A stretch of 36,512 nt of DNA from Acidobacteriota bacterium (GCA_021731095.1 JAKFYA010000236.1:1-36512); one strand, 5' to 3'; shown: positions 23,369-32,832, counted from the first letter of the stretch. The notes: a model not told the origin generated them from the sequence alone. Translations and numbers: made by a program.

Positions 23369-24406
23369 TCACCCGGCCAGGAGGCGGTCGTACAACGCGA
23401 GATACTCGCCGATGATCACCTCGTCACTGAAGCGCCGGACGCCCTCCTCCCGACACACGCGGCGGTCAATCGAGGGCAGCGCCTCCACACACCTGGCCAT
23501 CTCCTCGACCGTTGCGCAGAGAAAGCCGGTGCGGCCATGGTCGATGCCCTCCGGCATGCCGCCCCGACTGAAGGCAATGACCGGCGTGCCACACAGCAGG
23601 GCCTCAGGAAGGATGACGGGGAACGGCTCCTCCCATTCGATCGGCGACAGCAGGGCGGCGGCGCTGCCAAGCAACGCATTCTTGTCGGCATTGCCGACCG
23701 GGCCGATGTACTCGACGAGGCGTCCGTCCATGCGGGGTCGCAGTTCCTGCTCGAAGTACGCACGCTCTTCAGGCAGCGTGGAGATGTTCCCGGCAATCAC
23801 CAGCCGGCGCCCAAGCCGCTCTGCCACGTCAATGGCGGCATGGGCGCCCTTGCAGCGCTCCAGGCGTCCCAGAAATGCCAGCGGCGCCGTTCGCGCGTCA
23901 ACGTCGTAGCGGGGGGCATACAGGTCTGGCCGCGCGCAGTTGTAGATGACACTCCACGCCCCGCCACCAGGCGCTCCTGTGCGACGAATGGCGTCGCTCA
24001 CGGCGGTGAAGTGGAGACGACGCGCACCAGCGCGCTCAGCCAGTCGCATGTTCGCCGGGTTGACGCGACGCATGTAGGTCTGGACCTTGGCCACGTCCGA
24101 GCGGAAGATGCCGGCCAGATAGGCCAGTCGTCCGAAGTTGTGGACCACGTCGAAGCGGTCGCCGCCCGTCCAGAAGCGACTGGTCACCAGCGCCACGTTC
24201 CGCAGGTTGCTCCAGCGCGTCCACTCCCCCTCCCGGCCAAAGGCTTCCAGCGTCGCGCGTGACGAGGACCCGGGCGCGGCCCAGAGCGTGACCTCGTGGC
24301 CCCGTTGACACAACCCGTCCGCCAGGTCGGACACCACGCGCTCGATGCCGCCGTAGTGCTCGGGCGGGACCTTGATGAGCGGATCCATCAGCAGCAGAAT
24401 GCGCAT
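23369..24406 (-). CDS. GT4 glycosyltransferase
   Basis: A 345-residue GT4 enzyme. The acceptor-domain loop is VPPEHYGGIERVVSDLADGL. The donor domain has LAFLGRLERCKGAHAAID, RLVIAGNIS and EPFPVILPE (EX7E) before ALLCGTPVIAF. This compact form resembles small GT4 enzymes of capsule loci. The gene sits directly against its neighbours (no gap upstream, 1 nt downstream). Confidence 0.88.
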   Translation of the reverse strand: MRILLLMDPLIKVPPEHYGGIERVVSDLADGLCQRGHEVTLWAAPGSSSRATLEAFGREGEWTRWSNLRNVALVTSRFWTGGDRFDVVHNFGRLAYLAGIFRSDVAKVQTYMRRVNPANMRLAERAGARRLHFTAVSDAIRRTGAPGGGAWSVIYNCARPDLYAPRYDVDARTAPLAFLGRLERCKGAHAAIDVAERLGRRLVIAGNISTLPEERAYFEQELRPRMDGRLVEYIGPVGNADKNALLGSAAALLSPIEWEEPFPVILPEALLCGTPVIAFSRGGMPEGIDHGRTGFLCATVEEMARCVEALPSIDRRVCREEGVRRFSDEVIIGEYLALYDRLLAG

Positions 24407-25651
24407 TCACATCACCCGTTCGGTCGCCGCCACAAGCGCCTCGCGCTCCTGTGGATGCTCCCAGTGCCAGCGGCGACGTGCCGCCTCCCAGGAGGCTTCG
24501 CGTGCCCGTGTCAGGGCGGCCCGGTCTGCCACCCAGGCGGACAGCCCATCGGCCAGCCGGTCCACCGCTCCCTCAGGAAATCGCACGCAGGCGTCGCCGA
24601 GGCTGTCGGCCAGCGTCCGCTGTCCCTCCGTCTCTGTCAGCACCAGTGCCAACCCCGACAGTGGATAGGTGAGGGCCTTGTTGGACAGCGCCAGGCCACG
24701 GTTCCGGGGCATGCGGGCCTCTGTCGCCAGGCCAGCGTCGCAGTGCCGCCCGTCCTCGGCCATGGCATCGGGATCAGAGGGCGCATGGACGCAGAGCCGC
24801 AATGCTGGCGCCACGCGCGCGGCGTGACGGCCCAGCTGCTCCAGGTATCCGGGCACGCCGGAGCCCCGCACGTGCAGTTCGCACAGTCGCCCCTGTTGCA
24901 GCCGGCCCGTCGCGGTCGCCACGTCCTCGAGGCCTCGCCCCGGGCTGATGGTCTGGCTGAACCAGTAGAGCTTCAGCGGTCCGCTGGTCGGTTCCGGGGG
25001 ACGCCCCCAGGCCAGAGGAAACACGTTGTGAATCGGCAGCACCGGCAGATGGAACTCCGCGCTGACCGCCTCGGCAATCGCTGCGCTGCCTCCGGTCAGA
25101 AACGCCGCGCGAGGCGCCACCTCCGCCATGACGAGGCGGGCAAGCGCGTCGTGGCGCGCGCCGGCCGCGCCAGCTTCGCCCTGGGCACAGTGCAGGTCCT
25201 CGAAGTCGATGCCGCACGGAGTGCCGCTCTGTGCCGAGGCCTCGGCGATAGCCGAGAGCGCCCCGGTGGTGCCACCGTAGATCACGTCTGTCGGCTCTCG
25301 GAGAATGGCCTCGACCAGCGCGCCATGTACCCGGCTGAACGCCTGTACGACAGCCCAGTGTGGGCGGACGGGAGACGGCAGCGACAGCAACCGTTCGGCC
25401 ACGCGGTGACGAAGTGCCGTGACCAGCCACCGTGCGGGAGCCGCCTCACGACGAACCTCCACCGGATCCCACCGCCACCCGTGCCGTGCCTGGAGCGCGA
25501 CGTCGTAGGCCCCGGCCCACGCGGCGTTCGGCGTGTTGACGACGCGGACATCCCAGCCAGCCCAGGCAAACGCGTCGGCCGCTTTCACGGCACGCGGACA
25601 GGTGGCCAGGCTGCCGGCTGCCACGACAGTGACCCGTCGAGGACGGGTCAC
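24407..25651 (-). CDS. GT-B glycosyltransferase-like protein
   Basis: A 414-residue protein with a GT-B outline: N-terminal VVAAGSLATCPRAVKAADAF, an interdomain region with KLYWFSQTISPGRGLEDV (about 255-272), and a C-terminal LSNKALTYPLSGLALVLTE segment matching the donor-site strand of divergent glycosyltransferases. The internal GIDFEDLH is also found in this group. The start is set at GTG 25651, which overlaps the deacetylase TGA (GTGA); a GTG at 25669 would add six residues and a 22-nt overlap. It lacks EX7E, so the exact family is less certain than for its neighbours. Confidence 0.75.
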   Translation of the reverse strand: MTRPRRVTVVAAGSLATCPRAVKAADAFAWAGWDVRVVNTPNAAWAGAYDVALQARHGWRWDPVEVRREAAPARWLVTALRHRVAERLLSLPSPVRPHWAVVQAFSRVHGALVEAILREPTDVIYGGTTGALSAIAEASAQSGTPCGIDFEDLHCAQGEAGAAGARHDALARLVMAEVAPRAAFLTGGSAAIAEAVSAEFHLPVLPIHNVFPLAWGRPPEPTSGPLKLYWFSQTISPGRGLEDVATATGRLQQGRLCELHVRGSGVPGYLEQLGRHAARVAPALRLCVHAPSDPDAMAEDGRHCDAGLATEARMPRNRGLALSNKALTYPLSGLALVLTETEGQRTLADSLGDACVRFPEGAVDRLADGLSAWVADRAALTRAREASWEAARRRWHWEHPQEREALVAATERVM

Positions 25652-26565
25652 GGGCCCAGCCTCGGCCACGAGACGGCCAGCCGATGCGCCAGTTCCGCGC
25701 CGCCGACACTGTCAAGCATCAGAAACCGCCGCTGTTCGTACCGGCGCCGGCTCGGGCAGGTGAACGCCTCACCCACCGCAAACCCGTCGCTGAAGTACCG
25801 GGCCACGCATGCCGCGGTCTCGTCCGTGAAGTCGAGACCCGGCCGACCGTTCGGATAGGCGAACAGTTCGGGTGCGACACCCAGCCACTCGGACAGCATG
25901 GTCCGGCTGCCCGCGATCTGGCGCTCCTGCACGTCGGCCGGTGCGGCAGCGAGGATCGGATGGTCCACGGTGTGGGCCCCGATTTCGACGAGCGGATGTG
26001 AAGCAAGGGCCTGCAGTTGCGCCACCGACAATGGGGCGAGCGGATGTGCCGCATCAGCGGACATCGCCGCTGCGTCCACGGCACGACGCCACGCGTCGTA
26101 CGGCTGGCCCTTGAGTTGGTCCACGCGACCGGAACCGGCCTGCATCTCCACCGCGTCGTACCAGAAGTGCTCGCGCCGCGCAATGGGACCGGTGCACACG
26201 AACACCACGGCCGGAATCGCGTACTGCTCGAGCACGGGAATGCCATGCGTCAGCACGCCGGCATACCCATCATCGAAGGTCACCAGAACCGCGCGCGGAG
26301 GCGCCGTCTCCGCCCCGGCGGCAATGCGGAGGAAGCGTGCGCCATCAATGGGCGTGCAATGCGAGCGCAGCACGGCGCAATGTGCCGCCAGTGTGGACGC
26401 ACGCACGTGCAGTGGCCCACCAGGCGCGCCGGCATCCCGTGTCTCATCCGCCAGCACTCCGTGATAGGCGAGGACCGCTACTCCCGGGAAGGGTGCGTCG
26501 AGCAGGCGCCTCCGGTAGACGCCCAGTCCGGCCAGCGACCGCTTCAGGATGTGTCCAGCGCGCAT
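25648..26565 (-). CDS. Polysaccharide deacetylase (NodB domain)
   Basis: A 305-residue carbohydrate esterase 4-type protein that removes N- or O-acetyl groups from a glycan. The NodB motifs are visible: TFDDGY (96-101), with the catalytic base and metal Asp, and HTVDH (198-202), the metal-binding His pair. An FAYPNGRPG segment follows as the next conserved motif. No signal peptide is seen, although the N-terminus is basic, so it may act on a lipid-linked intermediate in the cytoplasm. ATG 26565 overlaps the methyltransferase stop by one base; the longer open frame lies inside that gene. Confidence 0.9.
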   Translation of the reverse strand: MRAGHILKRSLAGLGVYRRRLLDAPFPGVAVLAYHGVLADETRDAGAPGGPLHVRASTLAAHCAVLRSHCTPIDGARFLRIAAGAETAPPRAVLVTFDDGYAGVLTHGIPVLEQYAIPAVVFVCTGPIARREHFWYDAVEMQAGSGRVDQLKGQPYDAWRRAVDAAAMSADAAHPLAPLSVAQLQALASHPLVEIGAHTVDHPILAAAPADVQERQIAGSRTMLSEWLGVAPELFAYPNGRPGLDFTDETAACVARYFSDGFAVGEAFTCPSRRRYEQRRFLMLDSVGGAELAHRLAVSWPRLGP

Positions 26566-27281
26566 CACGCCACGGGTTTGCGGCAGCAGATTCCGACCAG
26601 GACCGGAAATTTCGGATCCATGACGTCCAGTTCGGCCGTGGTGAGTTCTTCCGTGGCCAGTCCCATCACGGCCGCTGTCGCGCTCAGGCAGTTGCCATAG
26701 GCGCGTACGGTGACGTTGCAGCCCGGCCAGACCCGCTCCGCCACCACCTGCCAGCCCTCGGCGCTCAGGTGCCAGTAGTCCTTGCCGTCGCCGTTCATCT
26801 GGCCGAGCACCGCTGTCGTGCCCAGGACCACGCCGCCCGGCCGGACCACGCGCAGAGCCTGCCGGAGGCACGCGTCGAGATCCCGAAGGAAGGACAACGT
26901 GTTCGGCAGGATGAAGCAGTCGTAGTGGTCATCGGGAATGATGGTGTCAGCCGTGGCCAGGTCGCAGCACCACGTCGGATGGAACTGCGGCTCGATGTCG
27001 ATGGTGTCGGACCGGCGCACCTGGTGCCCGTAGCGCCGTGTGATGTCACCGACCTGGACCTCCAGCACATCTCCGGTGATGTCGGCGCGATGGGCATCAA
27101 GGAAATGGGCCAGGTAGTACCGGTCGACAGGGGTGCCACGTTCGAAGCCGAAGTACGACGAGAACGGATGGGTCCGTCGCAGGTTGCCCCACCACGGAAT
27201 GGGCAGTCCACGCAGTACGCATCGTGCGCGTGTGGTCCAGCGCGGGCCCAGCCACGTCTTGAGTCTGGCCGTCAGCGGCAT
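26565..27281 (-). CDS. Class I SAM methyltransferase-like protein
   Basis: A 238-residue methyltransferase-fold protein of a type common beside GT4 genes. It has the lead-in FSSYFGFERGTPVDRYYLAHF, a motif I strand DVLEVQVGD (71-79), an acidic IDIEP strand end, the FILPNTLSFL motif IV region and RVVRPGGVVLGT before the late strands. Motif I lacks the usual GxGxG glycines, so SAM binding may be atypical. ATG 27281 overlaps the upstream GT by 10 nt. It probably methylates a sugar or a terminal residue; its substrate is unknown. Confidence 0.8.
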   Translation of the reverse strand: MPLTARLKTWLGPRWTTRARCVLRGLPIPWWGNLRRTHPFSSYFGFERGTPVDRYYLAHFLDAHRADITGDVLEVQVGDITRRYGHQVRRSDTIDIEPQFHPTWCCDLATADTIIPDDHYDCFILPNTLSFLRDLDACLRQALRVVRPGGVVLGTTAVLGQMNGDGKDYWHLSAEGWQVVAERVWPGCNVTVRAYGNCLSATAAVMGLATEELTTAELDVMDPKFPVLVGICCRKPVA

Positions 27282-28594
27282 GAGGTGTAGAGGCTGAGGT
27301 AGTCTGCGGCCACGTCGTCCATTGAGCGCACCGGCGTGATGGCCGCGCGCCACAGGTCAAGCTGCCCGCGATTGGCCGCCAGGGTCCGCAGGGTCGAGGC
27401 CAGGCTGCGCCAGTCCCCTGGCGCCACCAGGGCCCCGGTCACGCCGTCATGCACAACCTCGAGCAGGCCGCCAATCCGCGTGCCGAGCACGGGCGTCCCG
27501 ACGGCCAGCGCTTCCAGCGCCACGGTCGGCCCGCCCTCGAAGGTCCGCGAGGGGCAACAGAGTAGGTCGATGGAGGCCAGGTAAGCCGGTACGTCGGCTG
27601 GCGCCAGCGGTGCCCCGAAGGTGACCCAGGCATCAGGCCCGACAATGCGCTTGAGTTCGGTCGCGATGGCCAGATCGGCGGTATTGGTCACCGGTCCGCG
27701 GAACTCGAAACGGATGGGCGCCGAGCGGCCAAGCAGGCGCACAGCGCGCGCGAGATCGTGCACGCCTTTGATCGGGTCGAAGCGCCCAAGATACGCCACC
27801 GTCATCGGGGCCCCAGCCTGGCGCATGGGTCTCGGCGGGGCGGCGGCCGTATCGATGCCCAGACGATTGAGTACCACTCGACCATGCCCGCCGGCCTGTG
27901 CCGTCACCATGGTTCTGGCGGCCTCGGTCAGCACCACGAAGGCGTCAACCGCGTCCAGCATGCTCCGCTGCTGCCGCAGGTTGCTGTCGATGAACGCCGT
28001 CATGCCAAGCGCGGTGCCCACCGGGCCAGGCACCAGCCCGAGGGCTCGCCCCACCAGCGGAGGGATGGCGCCGACGACATCGGCTGCCGGCCGCGGCAGT
28101 CCGGACGCCTGGAGCGCGCACCCGGCACACGTGAACGGACCCGCCGCACCGTCGCATGCCCGGCTTCCCCATCGCATGAGCGTACCGCGCTGACACAGGA
28201 AACCCAGGCTGCCCGCATGGGTGGTGACGATCACGCGGGCACCCGCGTCGCGAGCCGCCTGGATCTCGTGCGGCCCCACACCGGTGACGAACGTATGGAC
28301 ATGCACGACGTCCGGACGTTCGCGTCGCAACCAGGTGTGCAGACGCTCGGCCCCCCGAACCGCTACGCGGTGTCTCGCCTCTGCGCGACTGGGCTCGCCC
28401 GCGATGGGATAGCGATAGACGGGCACGCCTTCGTGCAGGTACACCCGCTCGGTGGCGGTCTGCGCCGCGTCCGGGGCAGCGACCAGCACTTCATGCCTGG
28501 CGGACCGGAAACGCCGGGCCAGCGCCGCCACGTATCCTTCGGTGCCTCCAAGCGACTGCGGGTAGTACCACCCGCAGAGTTGAACGATTTTCAT
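27272..28594 (-). CDS. GT4 glycosyltransferase with Cys-rich insert
   Basis: A 440-residue GT4 enzyme. The acceptor loop is WYYPQSLGGTEGYVAALARR. In mid-protein, a four-Cys insert (Cys134, 147, 156, 159, the last two as CAGC) follows TTHAGSLGFLC, a feature of one GT4 subgroup and possibly metal-binding. The donor domain has VAYLGRFDPIKGVHDL and EGGPTVALE (EX7E). ATG 28594 is 24 nt downstream of the Wzt stop. It is the first glycosyltransferase of the run after the export genes. Confidence 0.9.
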   Translation of the reverse strand: MKIVQLCGWYYPQSLGGTEGYVAALARRFRSARHEVLVAAPDAAQTATERVYLHEGVPVYRYPIAGEPSRAEARHRVAVRGAERLHTWLRRERPDVVHVHTFVTGVGPHEIQAARDAGARVIVTTHAGSLGFLCQRGTLMRWGSRACDGAAGPFTCAGCALQASGLPRPAADVVGAIPPLVGRALGLVPGPVGTALGMTAFIDSNLRQQRSMLDAVDAFVVLTEAARTMVTAQAGGHGRVVLNRLGIDTAAAPPRPMRQAGAPMTVAYLGRFDPIKGVHDLARAVRLLGRSAPIRFEFRGPVTNTADLAIATELKRIVGPDAWVTFGAPLAPADVPAYLASIDLLCCPSRTFEGGPTVALEALAVGTPVLGTRIGGLLEVVHDGVTGALVAPGDWRSLASTLRTLAANRGQLDLWRAAITPVRSMDDVAADYLSLYTSCR

Positions 28595-28618
28595 GGGGGA
28601 GCCGTGGCCTCCGTCGTC

Positions 28619-29914
28619 TCAGGCGCCGGTGAGCATGGAGGCGCCGGTGCGGGTCGACCAGTCGGCACGCCGGCAGGTCAGGCCGTCGCTGGCCACCAGC
28701 GCGAACGGGCGCCACGGAACATGGGGCGGCAGGATCTCGAACTCGAAGGCGTCGTATACCTTGTCCGACAGATGCGTTCCCGGGATGCCGAGCCACGTGT
28801 GCACGCGGTATTTGCCCGGGGCAAACGTCGGTGCCGGAATGGATACGCGGACGGCACATGCCCGCTCCTCCGGCAACTCCACACCTCCGTCATCGGCGCT
28901 GGTCACGGTGCAGAGGGGCGTCCCTTCTTCCGAGCAGACCGTCAGACTGAAGGTCAACGCGTTGAGCGCACCCGCGCCCGTGTCGTCCATGACCAGGTCG
29001 GCCTCGAACACGAGCGGTTCGTCGGCGGGACAGCGCCCGGTCGCCCCATGCGAGCTGAGGAGTCGCAGGCCATCCACCAGCGCGTCCCCGCCGCCCTCCC
29101 GGGCGTGCGCGCGGAAGGTGCCCAGCACATCGTCCGCGCCAAAGCTCGACCGGTACCGCGCCACGATCGCGTCGATGGTGCCCGTGTCCACAAGCCGGCC
29201 ACGCTCCATCAGCAGCCCCTTGCTGCAGAGACGCTGCACCGCCTCCAGATTGTGACTGACGAACAGGATCGTTCGCCCCTCGCGTGACACGTCCGACATC
29301 TTGCCCAGACATTTCTTCTGGAACTGCGCGTCGCCAACCGCCAGGACTTCGTCCACAAACAGGATCTCGGGTTCCATGTGCGCCGCCACGGCAAAGGCCA
29401 GGCGCACATACATGCCACTCGAGTAGAACCGCACAGGTGTGTCGATGAACCGCGACACCCCCGCAAACTCGACAATGGCGTCGAACTTCCGGGACACTTC
29501 CGCCCTGGACATGCCAAGGATCGCCCCGTTCAGGAACACGTTCTCCCGTCCCGTGAGCTCGGGGTGGAAACCGGTGCTGACCTCGAGCAGGGTTCCCACG
29601 CGACCGCGGATGATGGCCTCTCCCTCGGTGGGTGCGGTGATGCGGGACAGCACCTTCAGCAGCGTGGACTTGCCGGCCCCATTGCCGCCGACAATGCCGA
29701 CCACCTCGCCGTGGCCCACATCGAAGGTGATGTCCTTGAGGGCCCAGAGCTCGGTGGTCAACCCATCTGGCCCGACCTGGCCTGACAGGCGCCTGAGGAA
29801 TCCCTGCGTGGCCTGGGAAATCCGTCCCCGCAGCGTCCCGTTGTGGCCGGGCTCGGCGCCAATGCGGTAACGCTTTCCGAGACCGCGCGCCTCGATGGCC
29901 AGACTAGAGGACAT
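28619..29914 (-). CDS. wzt: Polysaccharide ABC transporter ATP-binding protein with C-terminal Wzt domain
   Basis: A 431-residue ABC ATPase for polysaccharide export. The nucleotide-binding domain has Walker A GGNGAGKST (76-84), the YSSGMYVRLAFA signature and Walker B ILFVDEVLAVGD, followed by the VSHN switch. The C-terminal ~180 residues form a beta-rich extension like the Wzt carbohydrate-binding domain that recognises a terminal modification of the chain before export. This is typical of O-antigen ABC systems in which chain ends are methylated or otherwise capped, and two methyltransferase genes lie nearby. The ATG at 29914 overlaps the permease gene by 11 nt. Confidence 0.93.
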   Translation of the reverse strand: MSSSLAIEARGLGKRYRIGAEPGHNGTLRGRISQATQGFLRRLSGQVGPDGLTTELWALKDITFDVGHGEVVGIVGGNGAGKSTLLKVLSRITAPTEGEAIIRGRVGTLLEVSTGFHPELTGRENVFLNGAILGMSRAEVSRKFDAIVEFAGVSRFIDTPVRFYSSGMYVRLAFAVAAHMEPEILFVDEVLAVGDAQFQKKCLGKMSDVSREGRTILFVSHNLEAVQRLCSKGLLMERGRLVDTGTIDAIVARYRSSFGADDVLGTFRAHAREGGGDALVDGLRLLSSHGATGRCPADEPLVFEADLVMDDTGAGALNALTFSLTVCSEEGTPLCTVTSADDGGVELPEERACAVRVSIPAPTFAPGKYRVHTWLGIPGTHLSDKVYDAFEFEILPPHVPWRPFALVASDGLTCRRADWSTRTGASMLTGA

Positions 29915-30758
29915 CGGCGAACGTGCCTTCCATCCGGCGGAAATAGGCCAGGCCCGCCACCAGCACTACGGCCACCGCCGCGCACGAGACATAGGCCATG
30001 GCGGATGGCAGCGGCGTCCCGAGCAGCGCCCAGCGAAAGCCTTCAACGACGGTGGCCATCGGATTCAGACCGAACAGCGGCCGCCACTGCTCCGGCACGA
30101 GCGAGGCCGGATACGCGATGGGCGTGGCGAACATCCAGAACTGGATGGCGAAGGGCAACACATAGCGCACATCGCGGTACTCCACATTCAGCGCCGCGAG
30201 CCAGATGCCGGCCGCCAGTGCGGTCAGTGCCGCGAGCAGGATGAACGCCGGCAGCATCAGCAACGCCGTCGGCGGGAGCATCCGGTACCAGGCCACCTCG
30301 ATGACCAGCATCATGCCGAGCGCAATCAGCAGGTCAATGAGCGGCGTGAGCACGGCGGCAGCCGGCACCAGCAGACGCGGAAAGTACACGTGCGTCACGA
30401 GCCGCTGGTTGCCGACCAGCGATGCGGCGCTATTGCCCACCGCTGTCGAGAAGTAGGTCCACGGTACCAGCGCGGCGAACGCAAAGAGTGGATAGGGTTG
30501 ACCGTCCGACGGCATCTTCGCGAGCTTGCCGAAGAAGATGGAAAACACGACCATCGCCATGAACGGCTGCAGGATGGCCCACGCAGCGCCGAGCACGGTC
30601 TGCTTGTACCGGACCTTCGCGTCACGCCACACGAGGAAGTACAGCAGTTCCCGATAGGCCCAGAAACTGGCCATCTGGTCGCGCAGCGACCCACGCCCTG
30701 GGCGAATGGCGGTGGCCGCAGCAGACGGCAGAGGCACGGCAGTGGAGACGGCGTGCAC
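29904..30758 (-). CDS. wzm: Polysaccharide ABC transporter permease
   Basis: A 284-residue ABC-2 type permease with six membrane helices, which moves the lipid-linked glycan across the inner membrane together with Wzt. The YRELLYFLVWRDAKVRYKQT amphipathic lead-in, TVLGAAWAILQP and the late FWMFATPIAYP are characteristic. The start is taken as GTG 30758, which lies 4 nt after the stop of the Wza gene. Confidence 0.93.
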   Translation of the reverse strand: MHAVSTAVPLPSAAATAIRPGRGSLRDQMASFWAYRELLYFLVWRDAKVRYKQTVLGAAWAILQPFMAMVVFSIFFGKLAKMPSDGQPYPLFAFAALVPWTYFSTAVGNSAASLVGNQRLVTHVYFPRLLVPAAAVLTPLIDLLIALGMMLVIEVAWYRMLPPTALLMLPAFILLAALTALAAGIWLAALNVEYRDVRYVLPFAIQFWMFATPIAYPASLVPEQWRPLFGLNPMATVVEGFRWALLGTPLPSAMAYVSCAAVAVVLVAGLAYFRRMEGTFADVL

Positions 30759-30762
30759 AGTG

Positions 30763-31638
30763 TTACAGGAGACGCTGACGGACGATGATCGTGTCGTTGG
30801 CCAGAATCGGGTCCGTCATCTTGACCTGGACTTCCACCTTCTTGCCGTCGACCACCCGTTGCACTTTGACCCCGCGCGACGAGCCGCGGTCACTCACACC
30901 CCCGGCCAGCGTCAGAGCCTGCAGCACGGTCATCCCCCGCTCATAGGTGAAAGCCCCGGGCGCCTTCACGAATCCCGAGACGAAGAACCGCTCTGCCTTC
31001 GGCACGAAGATCGTGTCGCCCTCTCGAAGGGTGACATTCGACGTCAGCCGGCCGGTCTGCAGCTCAGCCAGACTGACCGTGACCGTTTCGGAGGCCTGCC
31101 CTGGCACAACTTCTTTTCCGGCTGACGGATCCGCAGACCTGAGAATCAGCACATCGCTTCCCGCGGCCGACGTGGTGTAGCCGGCCTGGGCCAGCGCCTC
31201 AATCAGGGTCATCTGTCCGGTGAGGGGATACTTGCCAGGCGTGCGGACTTCGCCCACGACGAAGAGGCTCCGGCTGCGGTACTGCTCCACCTCGATGGCC
31301 ACCTGCGGACGCCGCACGAACCCTTCAGCCAGTCGTCTGGCCAGTTCCTCTTCGATCAGCCGGAGCGTCCGTCCGGTCGCCGACACGCGACCAAGAAACG
31401 GGTACTGGAAGGCCCCATCCGTGTCGACGCGGAAGGTCCCGGTCAACTGCGGCTCGTCGAAGACCGTGATCTTGAGTACGTCCTGGGACCCGACCACGTA
31501 GTCGCGGTTGTCAGCCGAACGACTCGCCCCGGACGCGCCACCTTGTGGCGCCGGCGCCGCTGCCGTGCCCTGTGGCGCGGTCTGCGCAGAAAGCGTGACA
31601 CTGGCCAGGAGGAAGAGAGCGAGACCTATACGCTGCAT
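30763..31638 (-). CDS. wza: Wza-type polysaccharide export protein (Poly_export/SLBB)
   Basis: A 291-residue periplasmic/outer-membrane export protein. It has an N-terminal signal peptide (MQRIGLALFLLASVTLSAQ), an Ala/Pro/Gly-rich linker, then the Poly_export domain (about 45-130: YVVGSQDVLKITVFDEPQL). Two SLBB-type units follow (about 132-205, FVVGEVRTPGKYPL, and 215-285, FVSGFVKAPGAFTYERGMTV). No lipobox Cys is seen, so it is a non-lipidated or short variant. It is smaller than E. coli Wza. ATG 31638 is chosen from the signal peptide; an open frame upstream is inside the beta-barrel gene. Confidence 0.92.
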   Translation of the reverse strand: MQRIGLALFLLASVTLSAQTAPQGTAAAPAPQGGASGASRSADNRDYVVGSQDVLKITVFDEPQLTGTFRVDTDGAFQYPFLGRVSATGRTLRLIEEELARRLAEGFVRRPQVAIEVEQYRSRSLFVVGEVRTPGKYPLTGQMTLIEALAQAGYTTSAAGSDVLILRSADPSAGKEVVPGQASETVTVSLAELQTGRLTSNVTLREGDTIFVPKAERFFVSGFVKAPGAFTYERGMTVLQALTLAGGVSDRGSSRGVKVQRVVDGKKVEVQVKMTDPILANDTIIVRQRLL

Positions 31639-31643
31639 CTGTG

Positions 31644-32831
31644 TTACCCCAACGTGAGGATGAGGGACGCCAGCACGCGCCGGCGGGTATATGCGAAAGC
31701 GGTGATCGACGAACGGCGATGAGCCCATTCGTAGGTGGCCGTGATGCGTGTGGTCCGCGAGGCCTGTACGCCGACGCCACCTCCGACGACCTCGTTGTCA
31801 TCCCGGCGCTTTGCCTGATTGCGGGACGGGACGCCCGGATAGTCGAGCGTCTGCAGCTGAGCATTGGCAAGGAGTTGCACAGGACCCAGCACACGCTGCT
31901 GAATGTCGACGCCGTAACCTTGCTGCAGGAAGTATGGCTGTTCCAGCGAGATGTTGGTATCGCGGTTGTAGCGCACTTGCACACGCGTGGTGCCAAACAG
32001 CGAGAACGACAGGTCCACGTCGGACGCGTATCCCTCGAAGGGCACCTGAGCCGGGCCGGTATCCAGCTTGTGGTACGCCACGGTGGCGCGACCGCTGATC
32101 ACCGCGTCAGGCGAGAACGACAGCCCGATGGTCGCCCGGGTGTCACGCAGGTTCCTGTCGGGATCGGCAAACCTGTCGCGGGACGCCATCCCGTCGATGG
32201 TCAGGATGGTAAGCGGCGTCACCTCGTACCTGGCGCCCACGCGGACGTTCTGGGCCTCGTGATTGAGCGAGCGCGAGAGCTCCAGCCCGCGGAACGTCTG
32301 TCCGGCGTCGTAGTCGATCTTCTCGTCGCCCACAGATGCCTGCAGGGACCCGCGCGGCGTGACCGCCCAGCTCAGGCCGACACTGCCTGTGAGTCCTCGG
32401 CGCTTCGACCGGAGGTCCACCTCAAAGCCCTGTCGCTCGCGCGCCCGCTCATATCCCCCGGACACGAACGGCGTCACGCGGGCCAGTGGCAGATCGATGC
32501 GGAGCGACGCGCGTCGATTGATGGAACGCTCGCCTTCGTACCGTTCGAAGTAGAGCGCATCGGCGCCCCCACTGACACTCAACCGGAAGTAGGGGGCCGG
32601 AAGCGTGGCGTCCACCCTGCCGGAGAACGTGCCCACCCTGTCTTCGCGCGGCCTGGCCGGGTCGTCGAACACGTTGCTGTCCAGACCGACGTCGCGCAAG
32701 GAGATCACGGGCTTCCAGGAAATAGGCCCCGTCTGCAGTCCGTCAGCAGTTGCCTGTGCCACCCCGGGCGTCGGTCGCGCCATGAGGATGGCAAAGGCGC
32801 AGAGGCTCACCCACCGCGTTGGCCGCATCAT
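31644..32831 (-). CDS. Outer-membrane beta-barrel protein
   Basis: A 395-residue protein with a signal peptide (MMRPTRWVSLCAFAILMARPTPGVAQ, about 1-27, ending in AQA) followed by a region of alternating hydrophobic/polar strands ending in an aromatic/hydrophobic C-terminus (LASLILTLG), as expected for an outer-membrane beta-barrel. This class is common directly before wza-type genes in EPS loci and may form or support the outer-membrane exit for the glycan. The start may be the first or second of two ATGs (32831 or 32828). It lies 1 nt after the lipoprotein gene stop. Confidence 0.8.
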   Translation of the reverse strand: MMRPTRWVSLCAFAILMARPTPGVAQATADGLQTGPISWKPVISLRDVGLDSNVFDDPARPREDRVGTFSGRVDATLPAPYFRLSVSGGADALYFERYEGERSINRRASLRIDLPLARVTPFVSGGYERARERQGFEVDLRSKRRGLTGSVGLSWAVTPRGSLQASVGDEKIDYDAGQTFRGLELSRSLNHEAQNVRVGARYEVTPLTILTIDGMASRDRFADPDRNLRDTRATIGLSFSPDAVISGRATVAYHKLDTGPAQVPFEGYASDVDLSFSLFGTTRVQVRYNRDTNISLEQPYFLQQGYGVDIQQRVLGPVQLLANAQLQTLDYPGVPSRNQAKRRDDNEVVGGGVGVQASRTTRITATYEWAHRRSSITAFAYTRRRVLASLILTLG

Positions 32832-32832
32832 C

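Noticed and set aside
24296-25858. Plus-strand open frame of 520 codons
   Set aside because: Antisense to glycosyltransferase and deacetylase genes with conserved motifs; no family features.
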